Positions 35,097-47,574 of a stretch of 64,000 nucleotides of DNA are shown in pieces. Origin of the DNA: Dryas octopetala (Eukaryota > Streptophyta > Magnoliopsida > Rosales > Rosaceae); contig OY992833.1 in assembly GCA_963921425.1 (NCBI GenBank), positions 18,145,738 to 18,209,737 of the forward strand. Direction: 5' to 3'. The notes beneath the pieces were generated by a model. That model saw nothing but the letters and a program-made list of their open reading frames with translations. It ran no database searches and had not been told where the DNA came from. Both the position numbers and the translations under genes were made by a program. How positions within the stretch are numbered: the first letter of the stretch is position 1; every line of letters begins with the position of its first letter.

Positions 35097-36620
35097 AAAT
35101 CCCCTAATCTTGGAAGTTAATAATTATGGAGTTTCTATTGTTATTGATAATTTGAAATTTTTTCATTCATTATTGATCATGCATAGTACTAGAATTGAGA
35201 CAGGAGGCAGAGCGTGCCAATTTAAGAACATTAGTTGATGTTACCATTTTTTCCTCTCTTTTGGTTGCTGAATTTTACTGCGAACTTGGTGTGAAGAAAA
35301 ACAGTCTCTTCTAGATGATGGTGAAGTCAGATAAATCTTTGATTGCATTCTGTACAGGAGCTCTCTGTTTTTTATTGCTTATATGGTCAAAATTTAGATG
35401 CCTAGCTAGTTTAATTAGGTAAATTACATACGATTTATGGAATCTGTCCTTAAACAGGTGATCTCTGGAATAAACTTAGCTCTATAGCTTCTTTATGGTT
35501 GTTTTGTCATTCATCTTCCTCCAGTTATCTGCATTCTAAGTACCCCAGAACCTTGAAGATAAAATTTGAACCACTTGTCATGCTAAGTTAGGTTGTTTTT
35601 CTGAGTGTAGGTTTCAAATCAGCAAAAGCTGCAATTTAAATATCTCTACTTCCTCAGGAATTGTATCTGTTTAGTAGCTTCCTAAGTTTCTTTTGTGGTG
35701 GCAGCATCTTTTGTTGATCATACTAGCTAAAAGCCATTGTTGAAGGCTATTTTTTTTCTTTCCAATATGATCTCATGTTATGAAATATATGTTTCAGAGA
35801 CGGTATGGTTGCCGTGCAATGATGTTGGAAACTGTGGCTGCTGTCCCTGGTATGGTGGGAGGAATGCTGCTGCACTTAAGGTCTCTCCGCAAGTTCCAGC
35901 AGAGTGGTGGTTGGATCAAAGCCTTGCTGGAAGAAGCAGAGAATGAGAGGATGCACCTGATGACGATGGTGGAACTTGTGAAGCCTGTGTGGTACGAGAG
36001 ACTATTGGTTCTCACTGTGCAAGGAGTCTTCTTCAACGCCTTCTTTGGGCTTTATATGGTTTCCCCCAAATTGGCACATAGGATTGTTGGGTATCTGGAG
36101 GAGGAGGCTATACACTCTTATACCGAGTATTTGAAGGATATTGATGATGGCAAAATTGAAAATGTAGCGGCACCTGCAATTGCAATTGACTACTGGAGGC
36201 TACCTAAAGATGCAACCCTTAAGGATGTTATCATTGTGATTCGTGCTGATGAAGCTCACCATCGGGATGTTAACCATTTTGCATCGGTGAGTATTAAATT
36301 CCTTTTCCATTTCCATACTCTTTATTGGTTTTACAATTTTGTTACTTCTTTAGATGCATTGAGCTCTGTTTTCTCCGTAAGTTTTGAAGACATCAGTAAT
36401 CATCATAATGGTTCATTTTGTGAAGCCTGTAACGTTCAGGATGTATGTTTGAGTCTGTTTCCATATTTAACAAGGCAGCCATGTTCATGGTTCACAAAAT
36501 TATGTCATGGCTCGTCTTATTAATTTTCGGTTTCTGAATCTGCCCGTCTTTTGGATGCAGGATATTCATTTTCAGGGAAAGGAATTGAGAGAAGCACCAG
36601 CTCCCGTTGGTTATCACTAA
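34215..36620 (+). CDS. AOX1: Mitochondrial alternative oxidase, copy B
   Basis: Second tandem AOX gene, 346 aa, from exons 34215-34577, 34665-34793, 35798-36286 and 36561-36620. It has all ligand motifs ([27 protein letters not shown]) and both cysteines (WNCF, YGCRAMM). The targeting peptide ([19 protein letters not shown]) is Gly/Arg-rich. Intron 2 is 1 kb and holds a poly(A) run of about 39 bases (35053-35091), absent in the corresponding 649-bp intron of copy C. Coding sequence is very similar to copy C, so the B/C duplication is younger than the split from A. The family is typically stress-induced; the shared 32-bp upstream block is a candidate control element. Intact. Confidence 0.96.
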
Positions 36621-37490
36621 GGAAGGCATATCTTGTATGTCAAGAATTAGTTGTCTATGTGATATGACCCATGTCTTGTATATGCTGAAGACTATGTTCT
36701 CTAGAAACATGGATTGTTTTTTCAAATAGATATGAGAGGGTATAAAGAGTATTGAGTGATGCATATCTTAATGTCGTTTTGTGAATGACCTGTATAATCA
36801 GGTGTATTTCTTACTGATAGCCTCTGTCAAGCTTCTATAACAGTTACAGATGCATGTTACTAAATATTAATCCCAAGGTAAAAGTTTTGCTTTGGGAGTT
36901 TGGGGGAAACTGTAGCCTGTAGCTCTCAGGCCCAAGTTTTCCGAAAGATGTCAGCTACACTAGAATTCCAGTCACGGCCTAGCTTTCCGCAAGAAGAAAT
37001 AGAGAAACGTAGAAGTGAGAAGCTTTTAGCTTTGGTCCACAAGATTTCTATATAATAATGTATTACTTTTATTTGGCACTGGAAGCACATTACATTATGA
37101 CAGGGTAACGTTTCACAGATTAATGAGTCTTTCACATGTAATTAAGTTTCAAAAAATTTCTTGAAATTTCCATTTTTTTTACCCTTCAAAATATTATTGA
37201 AACGAAATTATTAAAATTTTGTTAAAAGTTTCAATTGTTTTAGTTTAAATTTTCCACGAAATCAAAAAAAATTTCAAAATTTTTATATTTTTAAACCCTC
37301 GAAATTTGAAATTTAATTTTTTACTTATTTAATGGGATGGTTAAGAAATTAGTTATGGTTAAACTCTTCACAACTTATTAAAAGATATAACCCTTTGGTA
37401 TGAATAGTTTATCAATCTGGGATTACCCGGAATTAAATATGGATCCAAATTATCTTAAATACAGATGAGGAAATAAAAAATCTATGAGTT

Positions 37491-37608
37491 TTTTTTTGTT
37501 ACAAAGGGAGGCCAAGGAAAAAGGCCTAGAGGGGGGAAGGGGGATCGAGTTTCGGTGAGATGGGGGCAGCACAACTGCTTGGCCAATTGGCCTACCCCAA
37601 GTCCTCAA
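37491..37608 (-). mobile_element. Short tRNA-like SINE, about 118 bp
   Basis: Direct repeats AAAAAATCTATGAGTT at 37475-37490 and 37609-37624 (16 bp, identical) bound the element. On the minus strand it has a box A-like TGGCCAAGCAGTTG, a degenerate box B (AAACTCGATCCC), and ends in a poly(A) tract (T run at 37491-37497). Probably 3'-intact and internally shortened. Confidence 0.8.
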
Positions 37609-37780
37609 AAAAAATCTATGAGTTCATAACATGTTTTGATATGATAAAAAAATTCATGTATTAAATAAGATATCTCATTCCTGATTATTTTTACTTTAAT
37701 TTTTAATTTAAACCCATATTTTGAGGGCATCTTTAGGTTTTTAACCCTCCAAACTAACTATTTAACAATCTTTTAACAAG

Positions 37781-37798
37781 CCTGGCAAAAAAAAAAAA
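37781..37798 (+). mobile_element. Poly(A)-tail-only micro-insertion
   Basis: CCTGGC followed by 12 A is flanked by identical 14-bp repeats AATCTTTTAACAAG at 37767-37780 and 37799-37812. Confidence 0.75.
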
Positions 37799-38100
37799 AA
37801 TCTTTTAACAAGTGCTTTCAAAATATAGGGCCAAAAGCATAACAGCACTTATATACGGTAGAGATTTTTAAAGGGATTCCTCTTTTGATAGGAACGAAAA
37901 TGAAATTTATGTGGTCTTAACCCTTAATGTAATGATTCAAATTTTTTATTCTTTAGTTCTTTTATTCTTAAAAAAAATCAGCCACATAAAAAGTTATTTA
38001 GTCATCTAATTACGAAAAAATAAATAGACAAACATAATATTTTTAATAAACATTGAAATGATCATTAGCATAATCAAATGGTAAAATGATTTCTGATATG

Positions 38101-38494
38101 AGGAATGCTAGTTACCGTTTCCAATCTACCTTTCCCTCTGACTTTTTCTCTTATTTTTATCATTCTACAGTGTAATATCATAATTGAAACCGTTCATTTT
38201 TTAAATCACACTTTAAAAGTCATCTCTACAAAAAAAAAAAAAAAAATCAACCAAATTGAAAATCATTTGATTATGTAGCTTTTATCAAATAAACTGACAA
38301 TTTTTGTAATAGTTAGACTCACTGTTTATTTATTCAATAATAGTTACATGACCAAACAATTTCTCATTTGGTTGAATTTTTATAGAGATGATCTCTAAAT
38401 GGTGATTTAAAAATGAATAATTTAGATCATTAAATTACATTATAGAATGAGAAAATAAGAAAGAAGGTTGAAGAAGAATGTAGCTAGCATTCCC
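38101..38494. mobile_element. Palindromic MITE, about 390 bp
   Basis: Left end AGGAATGCTAGTTAC and right end (reverse complement) GGGAATGCTAGCTAC; inverted similarity continues inward (TTTCTCTTATTTTTATCATTC against TCTTATTTTCTCATTC). The middle has the CAAAAAATTAACCAAATTGAAAATC type sequence shared by MITEs across the window. No certain target duplication. Confidence 0.65.
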
Positions 38495-38530
38495 CTTTGA
38501 TATATCAATACCACTCTAGATCTAACTAGT

Positions 38531-38900
38531 TTGTAAGAAAATACGGTGCTAACCACTCTTTTAAATCCACTATACAACGTAATTTCATAATCTAAACCGT
38601 TCATTTTTCAGATTTCCATTCAAATATGAGCCTTGCAAAAAATTAACTAAATCAAAAATCTTTTAATCAACTACCAATAATCTAATTGTACTCAAAGAAA
38701 TAGACGAACACCGTTTATTTTATAAAACATTGAAATGATTGTGATGATAATCAAATGGCTAAATAATTTCTTATTTAAATGATTTTTTACAAAAATGATA
38801 TTTAAAAGAAGATCTAAAAAATGTATGGTTCAGGTTATGAAATAATGTTGTGTAATGAGCCGGACGGTTAATACCGTATTATCTTGCTAACCAGCTCATT
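38531..38900. mobile_element. Palindromic MITE, about 370 bp
   Basis: Left AATACGGTGCTAACCACTC and right (reverse complement) AATACGGTATTAACCGTC start a long imperfect inverted repeat. A homologous copy is at about 42375-42760 in the duplicated segment behind oxidase copy C. Confidence 0.65.
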
Positions 38901-39379
38901 TTAAAATATTTTTGTATCTATATATATATAAAAAATAGAGGTGTTAGATAGATACCAATTGCATGGTAGTCAAAAACCAAAACTCACTTTTAGTGCGAGT
39001 AGGGAAGAAGCATGGAACCCACTTTACAAATTAATAATAATATTATTGTCATTTAGAGATAATAAAAATAAAATAAAATACTAGTATACTACTAGATTCA
39101 CTTAAAATGGGCCGAAATTTTCGAAAATTTAAGACCGGGTCCTAAACACATCCCCCGTACTCTCAACGAAATTCACGCATTTTTGACAGTTCATTTCATC
39201 ATCTCGAACTGTCCTTCCCATTAATACCGAACTCGACCCCAAGAAAACAGCCTAAAAATGGTTCCATGTTCCCGCGAAACAGAAAAACCCTCGCCATATA
39301 TATAACTACTACTGGAAGACGCCATAGCTTCTCACACCAAGAGAATCACTAGCGACAAAGCCAAAACGATTCGGAGAAG

Positions 39380-41394
39380 ATGAACCGGATCGCGGTGAGG
39401 TCCGTTGTCGGAGGCCGGAACTGCAACCGCTACATTTCCACGGCGGAGGTCGCGGTGAGGCCGCCGTTGGAGACCGCAGAGTTTCTGTTGAAGCGCCAGG
39501 ACGGCGCCATTTTTGGCGGCGCGTTTCACTGGCGGAGGATGATGAGCACGGCGTCGCAGGATGCTAAAACGGCGGCGCCGGCGCCGGCGGAGGACCTAAA
39601 AGAGAGATTGCTCGGAAGCGACTCGGCAAAGAAAGGCGGCGAAAGTGTTATGGTTTCGAACTACTGGGGGATCTCAAGGCCCAAGATTACGAGGGAGGAC
39701 GGGACTGTGTGGCCTTGGAATTGCTTCATGGTCAAGAAATTAAGCTATTTATTTTGTATTTTGTCATATATTAAATATTAATTAGCTTGAATCTTGAATT
39801 TTGGTTGATGAATGCAGCCATGGGAGACTTATCAAGCGGACTTGTCGATCGATCTGAGCAAGCACCATGTGCCGAAGACGTTTCTGGACAGATTTGCTTA
39901 CCGAACTGTCAAGCTTCTTCGAATGCCAACCGATATTTTCTTTAAGGTATTTATTTTATTCATTTTATATATGATGCTTTCTACTTTTGTATTTTTAAAT
40001 TTTTAAGTATAGAAGAGGAACCCCAAAAATGACATGCTTGGTAGTTGGGACAAGGCTCCGTTGTTGTAGTAACTAATTTTAAAAAATTTGGAATGTTCTT
40101 TCAGTTATAGTACTAGAGGTAAGATTATATAAACAATTTATGTGAAGTAAAAATGTTATTAAGGTTAATTATAATAAAAGTGATTGAGATTTGAGACAGG
40201 AAGCAGGGCATGCAAATTCAAGAATTTTAGTTAATCTAATCGTTTTTACTTCTCTTTTTGTTTTCTGAAATTTACTGTGAACTTTGATGTAAAGAAAAAG
40301 ATGAAGGGACACTAATTTCTGATTGCATTTTGTAGAGGAGACCTCTGTTTTCTAAAGCTTATGTTGTCAAAAGTAAATGCATAGCTGGTGTTTTAATTAG
40401 CTAATTTACATCCTATGCAAGAAATCTTTCCTTAGCTCTGTAGCTTCCTGGGTTTCAAGCTTACTTTTAGCTTTCCATTTTATGGTTTTTCTGTCATTCA
40501 TCTTCCTCCTCTTATCAACATTTGTAAAGTAGCCTCAGAAACCTCCAAGAGGGAAAATTGAACCACTTGTCATTGTTATGAAATATATGTTGCAGAGACG
40601 GTATGGTTGTCGTGCAATGATGTTGGAAACTGTGGCTGCTGTCCCTGGTATGGTGGCAGGATTGCTGCTGCACTTAAGGTCTCTCCGTAAGTTCCAGCAG
40701 AGTGGCGGTTGGATTAAAGCCTTGCTCGAAGAAGCAGAAAATGAGAGGATGCACCTGATGACAATGGTGGAACTTGTGCAGCCTATGTGGTACGAGAGAC
40801 TACTGGTTCTCACTGTGCAGGGAGTCTTCTTCAACGCCTTCTTTGTGCTTTATTTGGTTTCCCCCAAAGTGGCACATAGGATTGTTGGGTATCTGGAGGA
40901 GGAGGCTATACACTCTTATACCGAGTATTTGAAGGATATTGATAATGGCAAAATTGAAAATGTAGCGGCACCTGCAATTGCAATTGACTACTGGAGGCTA
41001 CCTAAAGATGCAACGCTTAAGGATGTTATCACTGTCATTCGTGCAGATGAAGCTCACCATCGGGATGTCAACCATTTTGCATCGGTGAGCATTAAATTCC
41101 TTTTCCATTTACATGCTCTCTATTGCTTTTACTATTTTCTTACTTGTTTAGATGCATTGAGCTTTGGTTTCTCCCTAAGTTTTGAAGACCTCAGTAATCA
41201 GCATAATGTTCGTTTTGTGAAGCCGATAATTTCACACATAACAAGACAGCCATATATGTTCATGGTTCACAAAATTATCTCATGGCTCGAATTATAAATT
41301 TCGGTTTCTGAATCTGCCCGTCTTTTGGATGCAGGATATTCATTTTCAGGGAAAGGAATTGAGAGACGCACCAGCTCCCGTTGGTTACCGCTGA
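39380..41394 (+). CDS. AOX1: Mitochondrial alternative oxidase, copy C
   Basis: Third tandem AOX gene, 342 aa, from exons 39380-39730, 39818-39946, 40596-41084 and 41335-41394. All ligand motifs and both cysteines (WNCF, YGCRAMM) are intact. Differences from copy B: a shorter targeting peptide (LLGG missing), an Ala/Pro expansion ([10 protein letters not shown]) before the mature part, Val in place of Glu in [10 protein letters not shown], Lys at the end of exon 2, and a C terminus of GYR rather than GYH. The upstream homology with copy B starts only at about 39163, so it lacks the 32-bp block shared by A and B. Likely functional. Confidence 0.96.
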
Positions 41395-43121
41395 GGAATG
41401 CATCTTGTATGCCAAGAATTAGTAACGTCTATGTGATATGACCCATGTCTTGTATATGCTGAAGACTATCATCTCTGGAAACATATTGTTTTTTCAAATA
41501 GATATGAGAGGGTAAAGAATATTGAGTGATGCATATCTTATTTTCGTTTCTATTGAATTGATTGAATGGCCTATATAATCACCTGCATAAGCTTCTATAT
41601 CAGTTACAGATGCATATTACTAAATTCCAAGCTCACTATAATTCCAGTCACGGCCAAGAAAGCTTTTGCAGTCCTCAACAATGCTTGCCTGGCCTCAAGA
41701 ATTTTCTTTATATAACAAACAATGAATTATAATATCAATCAAATATTTTCATCATGTATGTAAACAATTGGAAAATTTAGAATCCCACAAGATTGATTTA
41801 TAAATTAGGAGGAAAGTGACAAATCTCCACAATAAGAAATAAAGAACGTGGAAGTGAGAAGCTTTAGCTTTGGTCCACAAGATTTCTATAGAGTGATGTA
41901 TTACACTATAGATTTCTGTAGTGTAATATAATGATCGAAATTGTTTATCTTTTAGATTACACTTTAAAGCTTATCTTTGCAAAAAAATTTAACCAAATTA
42001 AAAATTGTTTAATTACGTAACTTTTATCAAATAAACATGCGGTTTTTGTAACAGTTAGACATACCGTCTGTTTATTTGATAACAATTATGACCAAAACAC
42101 TGTCCAATATAGTTGATTTTTTTTGTAGAGATTATCTATAAAGGGTGATTTAAAAAATTAACGGTTCAAATCACTTCTTTTGAAACATATTCTTTTGGGC
42201 AGCATTAGTCTTTTTAGACTGCTATTCCAATCTCTTTTCAGCTGCTACCTAAAGAAAATAGTCACATACCACACTATAGAATGCAAATAATAATAATAAA
42301 AAAGGTTGAAGATGAAGGTAAGTAGCTTTCCCCTTCAACATATGAGTACGTAGCGTTCTAGATCTAATAAGTTAATAGGATAATAAGGCGCTAACCACCT
42401 TTTTATGCCCGTTATACAATGTGATCTCATAATTCGAACCGTTTATTTTTTAAATCTTCATTCAAATATCAACATTGCATAAAATCAACTAAATCGAAAA
42501 TTGTTTAATCACCTACCAATAAGCTAATTATGCTAGAACAAATAGATGAACGCAATTTTTTTTATAAAACATTCATGAAATGATTTTCATGATAATTAAA
42601 TAGCTAAATAAGTTCCAATTTGAATTTTTTTTGCAAGGATGTGATGACCTTTTAATGATTGGGGATCAAAAAAATGATAAGTATAGATTATAAAATTACA
42701 TTGTATAATAGACTCAAAAGAATGGTTAGCACCATATTATTTTATTAACCAGTTTAATTTAAAACTTTTTTGTTTATGTATATATAAAGCGGTGTTAGAG
42801 AAAGATACCAAGTGCATGGTATGGTAGTCAAAACTCACTTTTAGACTTTTAGTGTGTGTAGGGAAGCAGGATTAAACCCGACCCGCCACAAGTGCCATGA
42901 AGGGACCGACGTCCCCTCATTCGCTTCACGCCAAGTGCACGTTTCCAAACTCATACGTGGCAAGCGGATATCTCCCTCCCAACCCCATCAAAGCTTCGAA
43001 CCTGGACGCAATCAAGTCCACATTCAATTCCTTCCATTCCATACAACAAAAAAACACCTCCAAATTCACAACTCTCACCAACTCCAATCTCCATAGCTAA
43101 GTCCCCGCTCCAGATCACAAG
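41395..43121. other. Downstream flank of oxidase copy C and promoter of the SDI-like gene
   Basis: Repeats the order seen behind copy B, including two MITE copies (about 41930-42330 and 42375-42760). The homology with the segment behind copy B ends at about 42866, where unique sequence begins; that is the likely edge of the duplication and the start of the SDI-like promoter and 5' UTR. Confidence 0.65.
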
Positions 43122-46100
43122 ATGATGACGAGCCCAAGAAAAGCAGAGAGGCCGCAACTGCAACAAGTCGACCCTCCTCTGCCTCCCTACCATGTTCTTC
43201 ACAAGCTGCCTCCTGGTGATAGCCCTTATGTTCGTGCCAAGCACGTCCAGGTCTTCTTCGTACAATTTTCATACCTTTATATATATATATATATACATAT
43301 CTATGCGTGTATGTATGTATATGCGTCTATATATATAGGTATATACACATATTTCATTGCGTTTCATTATGTTTATTTAAACATGTTTGTGATTTGGATT
43401 TGGATTTGGATTGCTCAATTAATGAATTTTCAGTTTCATGCTGATTCAATGACTCCTTTATTATGTGATTGTGTGATTTAATTTTGGTCTTTTTTTGTTT
43501 TTTTTAATGCTGAATTAGGGAAGTGTCTAATATCTGACATTATGTTTGTTTAGCTAGAGAAATAGATGCTGGGAAATCTTCATTAATTTGCATTTTGAGG
43601 TTAATTTTGAGGAGAATTTATAATAAAAAGAGAGAAGTTGAAGTTTCCTATTTTGACAATGAATTAATCCTGTTTCCTGTCAGAACAACTAATATGGGTT
43701 GTTTTGGACTGTAGTTATTAGAGTGATGGAGTGATCTGGGCCGTTTGATCATTTCTTAAGGAGTGTGTATCCAAGTATTATTTTGTTTCCCTGTTTAAAC
43801 TAATAAAATTGCCATAACAAGAGCAAGTATGTATACTCTTCCTTATAACACTTGAGTAGTTCCACTTTTCTATGACATTTCTATAACAAAAGGGTCAAGC
43901 TTTGGTTCTGCTTTATACACACCTCATTATTTACCACTTCAGCAAGAGGCTTACAGTTAGTCACCCAAGTTTTCTTCTTTTAAAGCTTTTGAATCAAGGC
44001 ATTGCCATCATTTCTTCACATTTGAAGAAAGAAACACAGACAAAAAGAGTGATTTGCGCAGAAAAAAAAAAGTATTATTTTGTGTGTGTGGACTAATTGT
44101 TGGAAAATGGTGGGTTTGATCCTTTGGGAACTATTTTCTTTTGGCTTACTTGAAGATGTAAACATAGAATCTACCCTCACCCCACCCATCCAATCTCATC
44201 CTGTGTCACTTGAGTTAAGTCAGGCCTTGGAAAACAATTCAGTTGCAAGAGTATGCTCCATTGAATTTGAACAGATAGCCAATTTGTCAGTTATTACAAA
44301 TAAATTGCTAAACTTGGTGGCCTAAATAATAAGCATAGTTGAATTTTTTATTGACGTCTCTCACTGCATTGTTGTCTGCCGGTTCACAGAGCTAGTTGGA
44401 TAAATATATATCCATGGAAGGATATAGATACGGAGAATCCTTCCGAGTTGGTTTATGACTTTGTGAAGCATTTGATAATTTAATGTACTTCTGGATGAAG
44501 TAGTTAAACATACGACAGAGTTGCTTACAATCATAAAGATATATGTTCTGATACTTAAATTCATTATCCTACAAATGACACACACAGAAGAAAGTTTGGA
44601 AATGCCCTGTTCTTGTGGCCTGTTTGGCTTCACTCTGTGTAGAAATGGCATTACAATCGAAATGTCGATGATGAGAGGAAAATATACCGAATTCTTTTTC
44701 TTATTTGTTATTAGAGATTTTTCACCAATTGTAAATGACATTAATTATCAAAATGTGCATATTGCATGTACTATGTTCTTAGTGTGTTTTCTTGGAGTCA
44801 CTCAGTCAATGATAGGTGCAGTTATTCATTTGTATGATTGTGGAATATGTGTTATGATTTTGTCATCCCCTGTCAGACGTCTGGTGTTTCCTTGGCCAAT
44901 TTGCTATTTTGTTAATATTTGTTGTTTTGTCTGTTCCTTCTCTGGAAAATGCAGTTAGTTCAGAAGGATCCAGAAGCAGCTATAGTATTGTTCTGGAAGG
45001 CAATAAATGCTGGAGATAGGGTGGATAGTGCCCTCAAAGACATGGCAGTAGTCATGAAACAGCAAGATCGAGCAGAAGAAGCAATTGAAGCAATAAAGTC
45101 TTTCCGGGGTCGCTGCTCCAAGCAGGCACAGGAATCCTTAGACAATGTACTAATGGACTTGTACAAGGTAAATACACAAGCACAAGAATTATCAAAGATC
45201 CCACCAAATAAAGGGGTGCCTTTAATTTGATATCCCTCTAAAAGAGGCATATGGATATCCCATTAACTTCGAAGGTGTATGGATCATCATGAAATTGACA
45301 GTATAATGAAAGGTGCCATAGGGTTCCCAACAAGTGTTATGCCATTTTAGTTAATTGGTAATTGTGGTCATGTCTAACTATCAATCACTCCAGTTTCTTC
45401 TGACCACAATGCCAAGGGTTGAAACTGCCTCTAAATAGACTTGTGTGGTTTTGAAGAACAATTGGTGTTTAAACCCCCTCTTTCCTCTCCCCTTCCAGTT
45501 GGCAACCAAATTTCTTGAAGAAGTTTGTGCATAATATAGTAGAATGCTCGAGTTTGTGAGTGACCAGTCACACTTCTTTTGGAACCTAGGTTGTCTACCC
45601 CACCCCAACCCTCCCTTACCACCCAAACCAAAGCCTAGGACACCACACTCCTGACCCCAATTAGAGTTTTCAGCCTGTGTGCTTTCATTGTACCCCTATT
45701 TTGTCATTTCGTTCTGACCCCATATAATAACTTAACAGAAATGTGGGAGAATTGAGGAACAAATAGATCTATTGAAGCAGAAGCTTCGGATGATTTACCA
45801 AGGAGAGGCCTTCAATGGTAAGCTTACCAAGACAGCACGCTCTCATGGAAGGAAGTTTCAAGTCACCATCAAGCAAGAGACCTCCAGAATACTGGTAATA
45901 GGTTACAGTAATAACTTTCTTCTTCACAACTAAATTGCAGATTGATATATAGAATCTGTGACATCAAAACCGTAGTCTTTTGAAGCTTTTTCACACTTCT
46001 CATTCAGTAGTTTTGGCGCTTATATAATAGAGAAGAAAGTAGAATCATGAAACTCAGTATAAACCTAGTTTTCTCTATAGTTTCCCTTAGAATCTAAACT

Positions 46101-47005
46101 TCTAAAATTAATTACCTATAAAATGTTCAGCAAAGTCCTGTTTCATGTGCCCTTGTATTAATAAGATTTGAAAACCCGTATGGCTTTTGCTTTACTTAAT
46201 TAGCATATTCAATTTTTGTGCAAAAAAGCAAACAAATAAGGATCACTTGCCTACTGACTTATGCAGCATGAGTAGCTGGCCAAGAGATTCACCTTCTAAA
46301 TAAATTCTGTGTGTTTTGCGGATAATTCTGATTTGCTAATAGAACATGATGATGAGTGTTCTTATCATATTTGTATGTAATATTTCATACCAAAATAGTA
46401 ATAATAACTCAAATAACCTAAAATTTGACTTATTTGTCTTGTCATCACCAGACCTGACCTTACAGAGCATTCCCCTTCTTATGTGTCATCAATCATTTGC
46501 CTTGTTATCACCAGACCTGACCTTGCAAATCTGTACGTGTCATCAATTATTTGCCTTGTTATCACCAGACCTGACCTTACAAATCTGTCAGCAGGGGAAC
46601 TTAGGTTGGGCCTACATGCAACAAGGGAATCATGTGGCTGCAGAGGCAGTGTATTGTAAAGCTCAAATCATCGACCCAGATGCCAACAAGGCCTGCAACT
46701 TATGCCTGTGCCTGATCAAGCAAACCCGATACACCGAGGCACAATCAGTTCTCGACGAAGTGTTGCAGGGTAAGCTTTCTGGATCCGACGACCTCAAGTC
46801 GAAAAATCGTGCAGAGGAACTGCTGCAGGAGCTAGAGCAGTGCCAGCCTGTAGTTTTGTCATCGAATAGTTCATTAAGTCTAAACATAGAAGATGCATTT
46901 TTGGAGGGGCTTGACCACTTGGTGAATCACTGGACTCCTTTAAGATCAAGGCGACTTCCTATCTTTGAAGAGATTTCTTCATTTAGAGATCAATTAGCTT
47001 GTTGA
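43122..47005 (+). CDS. SULFUR DEFICIENCY-INDUCED / POLLENLESS3-like TPR protein
   Basis: Exons 43122-43250, 44955-45167, 45739-45894 and 46595-47005 join in phase 0 to 302 aa, the length of plant SDI1/SDI2. SDI1 and SDI2 in Arabidopsis repress glucosinolate synthesis and respond to low sulfur; related MS5/POLLENLESS3 proteins act in male meiosis. Visible blocks: HKLPPGDSPYVRAKHVQ, tetratricopeptide repeats from FWKAINAGDRVDSALKDMAV through SLDNVLMDLYKKCGR, QIYQGEAFNGK-type block with KTARSHGRKFQVT, and GNLGWAYMQQGNHVAAEAVY, ending RLPIFEEISSFRDQLAC. The first of two adjacent Met codons is taken as the start. Intron 1 is 1.7 kb. Intron 3 has tandem repeats right before its acceptor. Whether it acts in sulfur status or meiosis cannot be told here. 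Confidence 0.92.
46444..46594 (+). repeat. Three tandem copies abutting the intron 3 acceptor of the SDI-like gene
   Basis: ATCACCAGACCTGACCTT occurs at 46444, 46507 and 46561 (spacing 63 and 54 bp), each preceded by TTTGCCTTGTT/TTTGTCTTGTC-type pyrimidine-rich sequence. The array ends at the CAG used as acceptor at 46592-46594. Confidence 0.85.
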
Positions 47006-47572
47006 TTCTATACAACATAGATGCTTCCTTTAGCTTCATAATTATTGAATGCATGTATAAATAGCATGATAAAGATAATCACTTGGACCGGAATGGCTGT
47101 ATAACAAATGAGTAATCGATCAAAGGTAAATGTATTAATCAAAGTATTGCTTGCCATTAGCATATGTAATTGTGTAGCCCGTAGTCGATCTGTAGTTGAT
47201 ACGTTATGAGTAATTTAAATAAGTTGATACGTTATACACCAAAACACGAGAAATTATACTGTCGTTGTAATACTACGTGGTATGTTGACTGACGTGTTGT
47301 TGTCAATTTATTCAAATTATAATTCGCGTACAATCAATAATATCTAAAGTCTTAAACAATACCTTTAAAAATTGTACACATATTATAATTTGAATGAATT
47401 GGTAACATCATGTTAGTATGTCACATGGTCATAAATAATAATTTTTCCCCAAACGCTTTTCTTTAACATTTAATTTTCATTTCACATATAATTTTATTAC
47501 AATTTGTGATTATATATGATTTGATAATAATTTTTGTATTTTTTTTTTCATATATATATATATATGTAAACG
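47006..47572. other. 3' flank of the SDI-like gene with a hairpin MITE
   Basis: From about 47273 to 47430, CAATTTATTCAAATTATAAT on the left pairs with CCAATTCATTCAAATTATAAT-like sequence in reverse complement on the right, with GTGGTATGTTGACTGACGTG against CATGTGACATACTAACATGATG outside it. This is a MITE-like hairpin of about 160 bp. No gene. Confidence 0.55.
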
Positions 47573-47574
47573 GC

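Larger units (their letters stand above)
36621..39379. other. Spacer between oxidase copies B and C (3' half of a duplicated segment)
   Basis: Downstream of copy B, blocks near 36940-37060, 38101-38494 and 38531-39010 recur downstream of copy C (near 41820-41900, 41930-42330 and 42370-42866). This shows a segmental duplication that includes flanking MITEs. The promoter of copy C starts near 39163; its TATA box CATATATATAA is at about 39296-39306. Confidence 0.7.

Noticed and set aside
43262..43481. Extension of the first SDI-like exon into a Tyr/Ile-rich tail
   Set aside because: Reads through the donor after KHVQ into a (TA)n intron; the spliced model matches the family.
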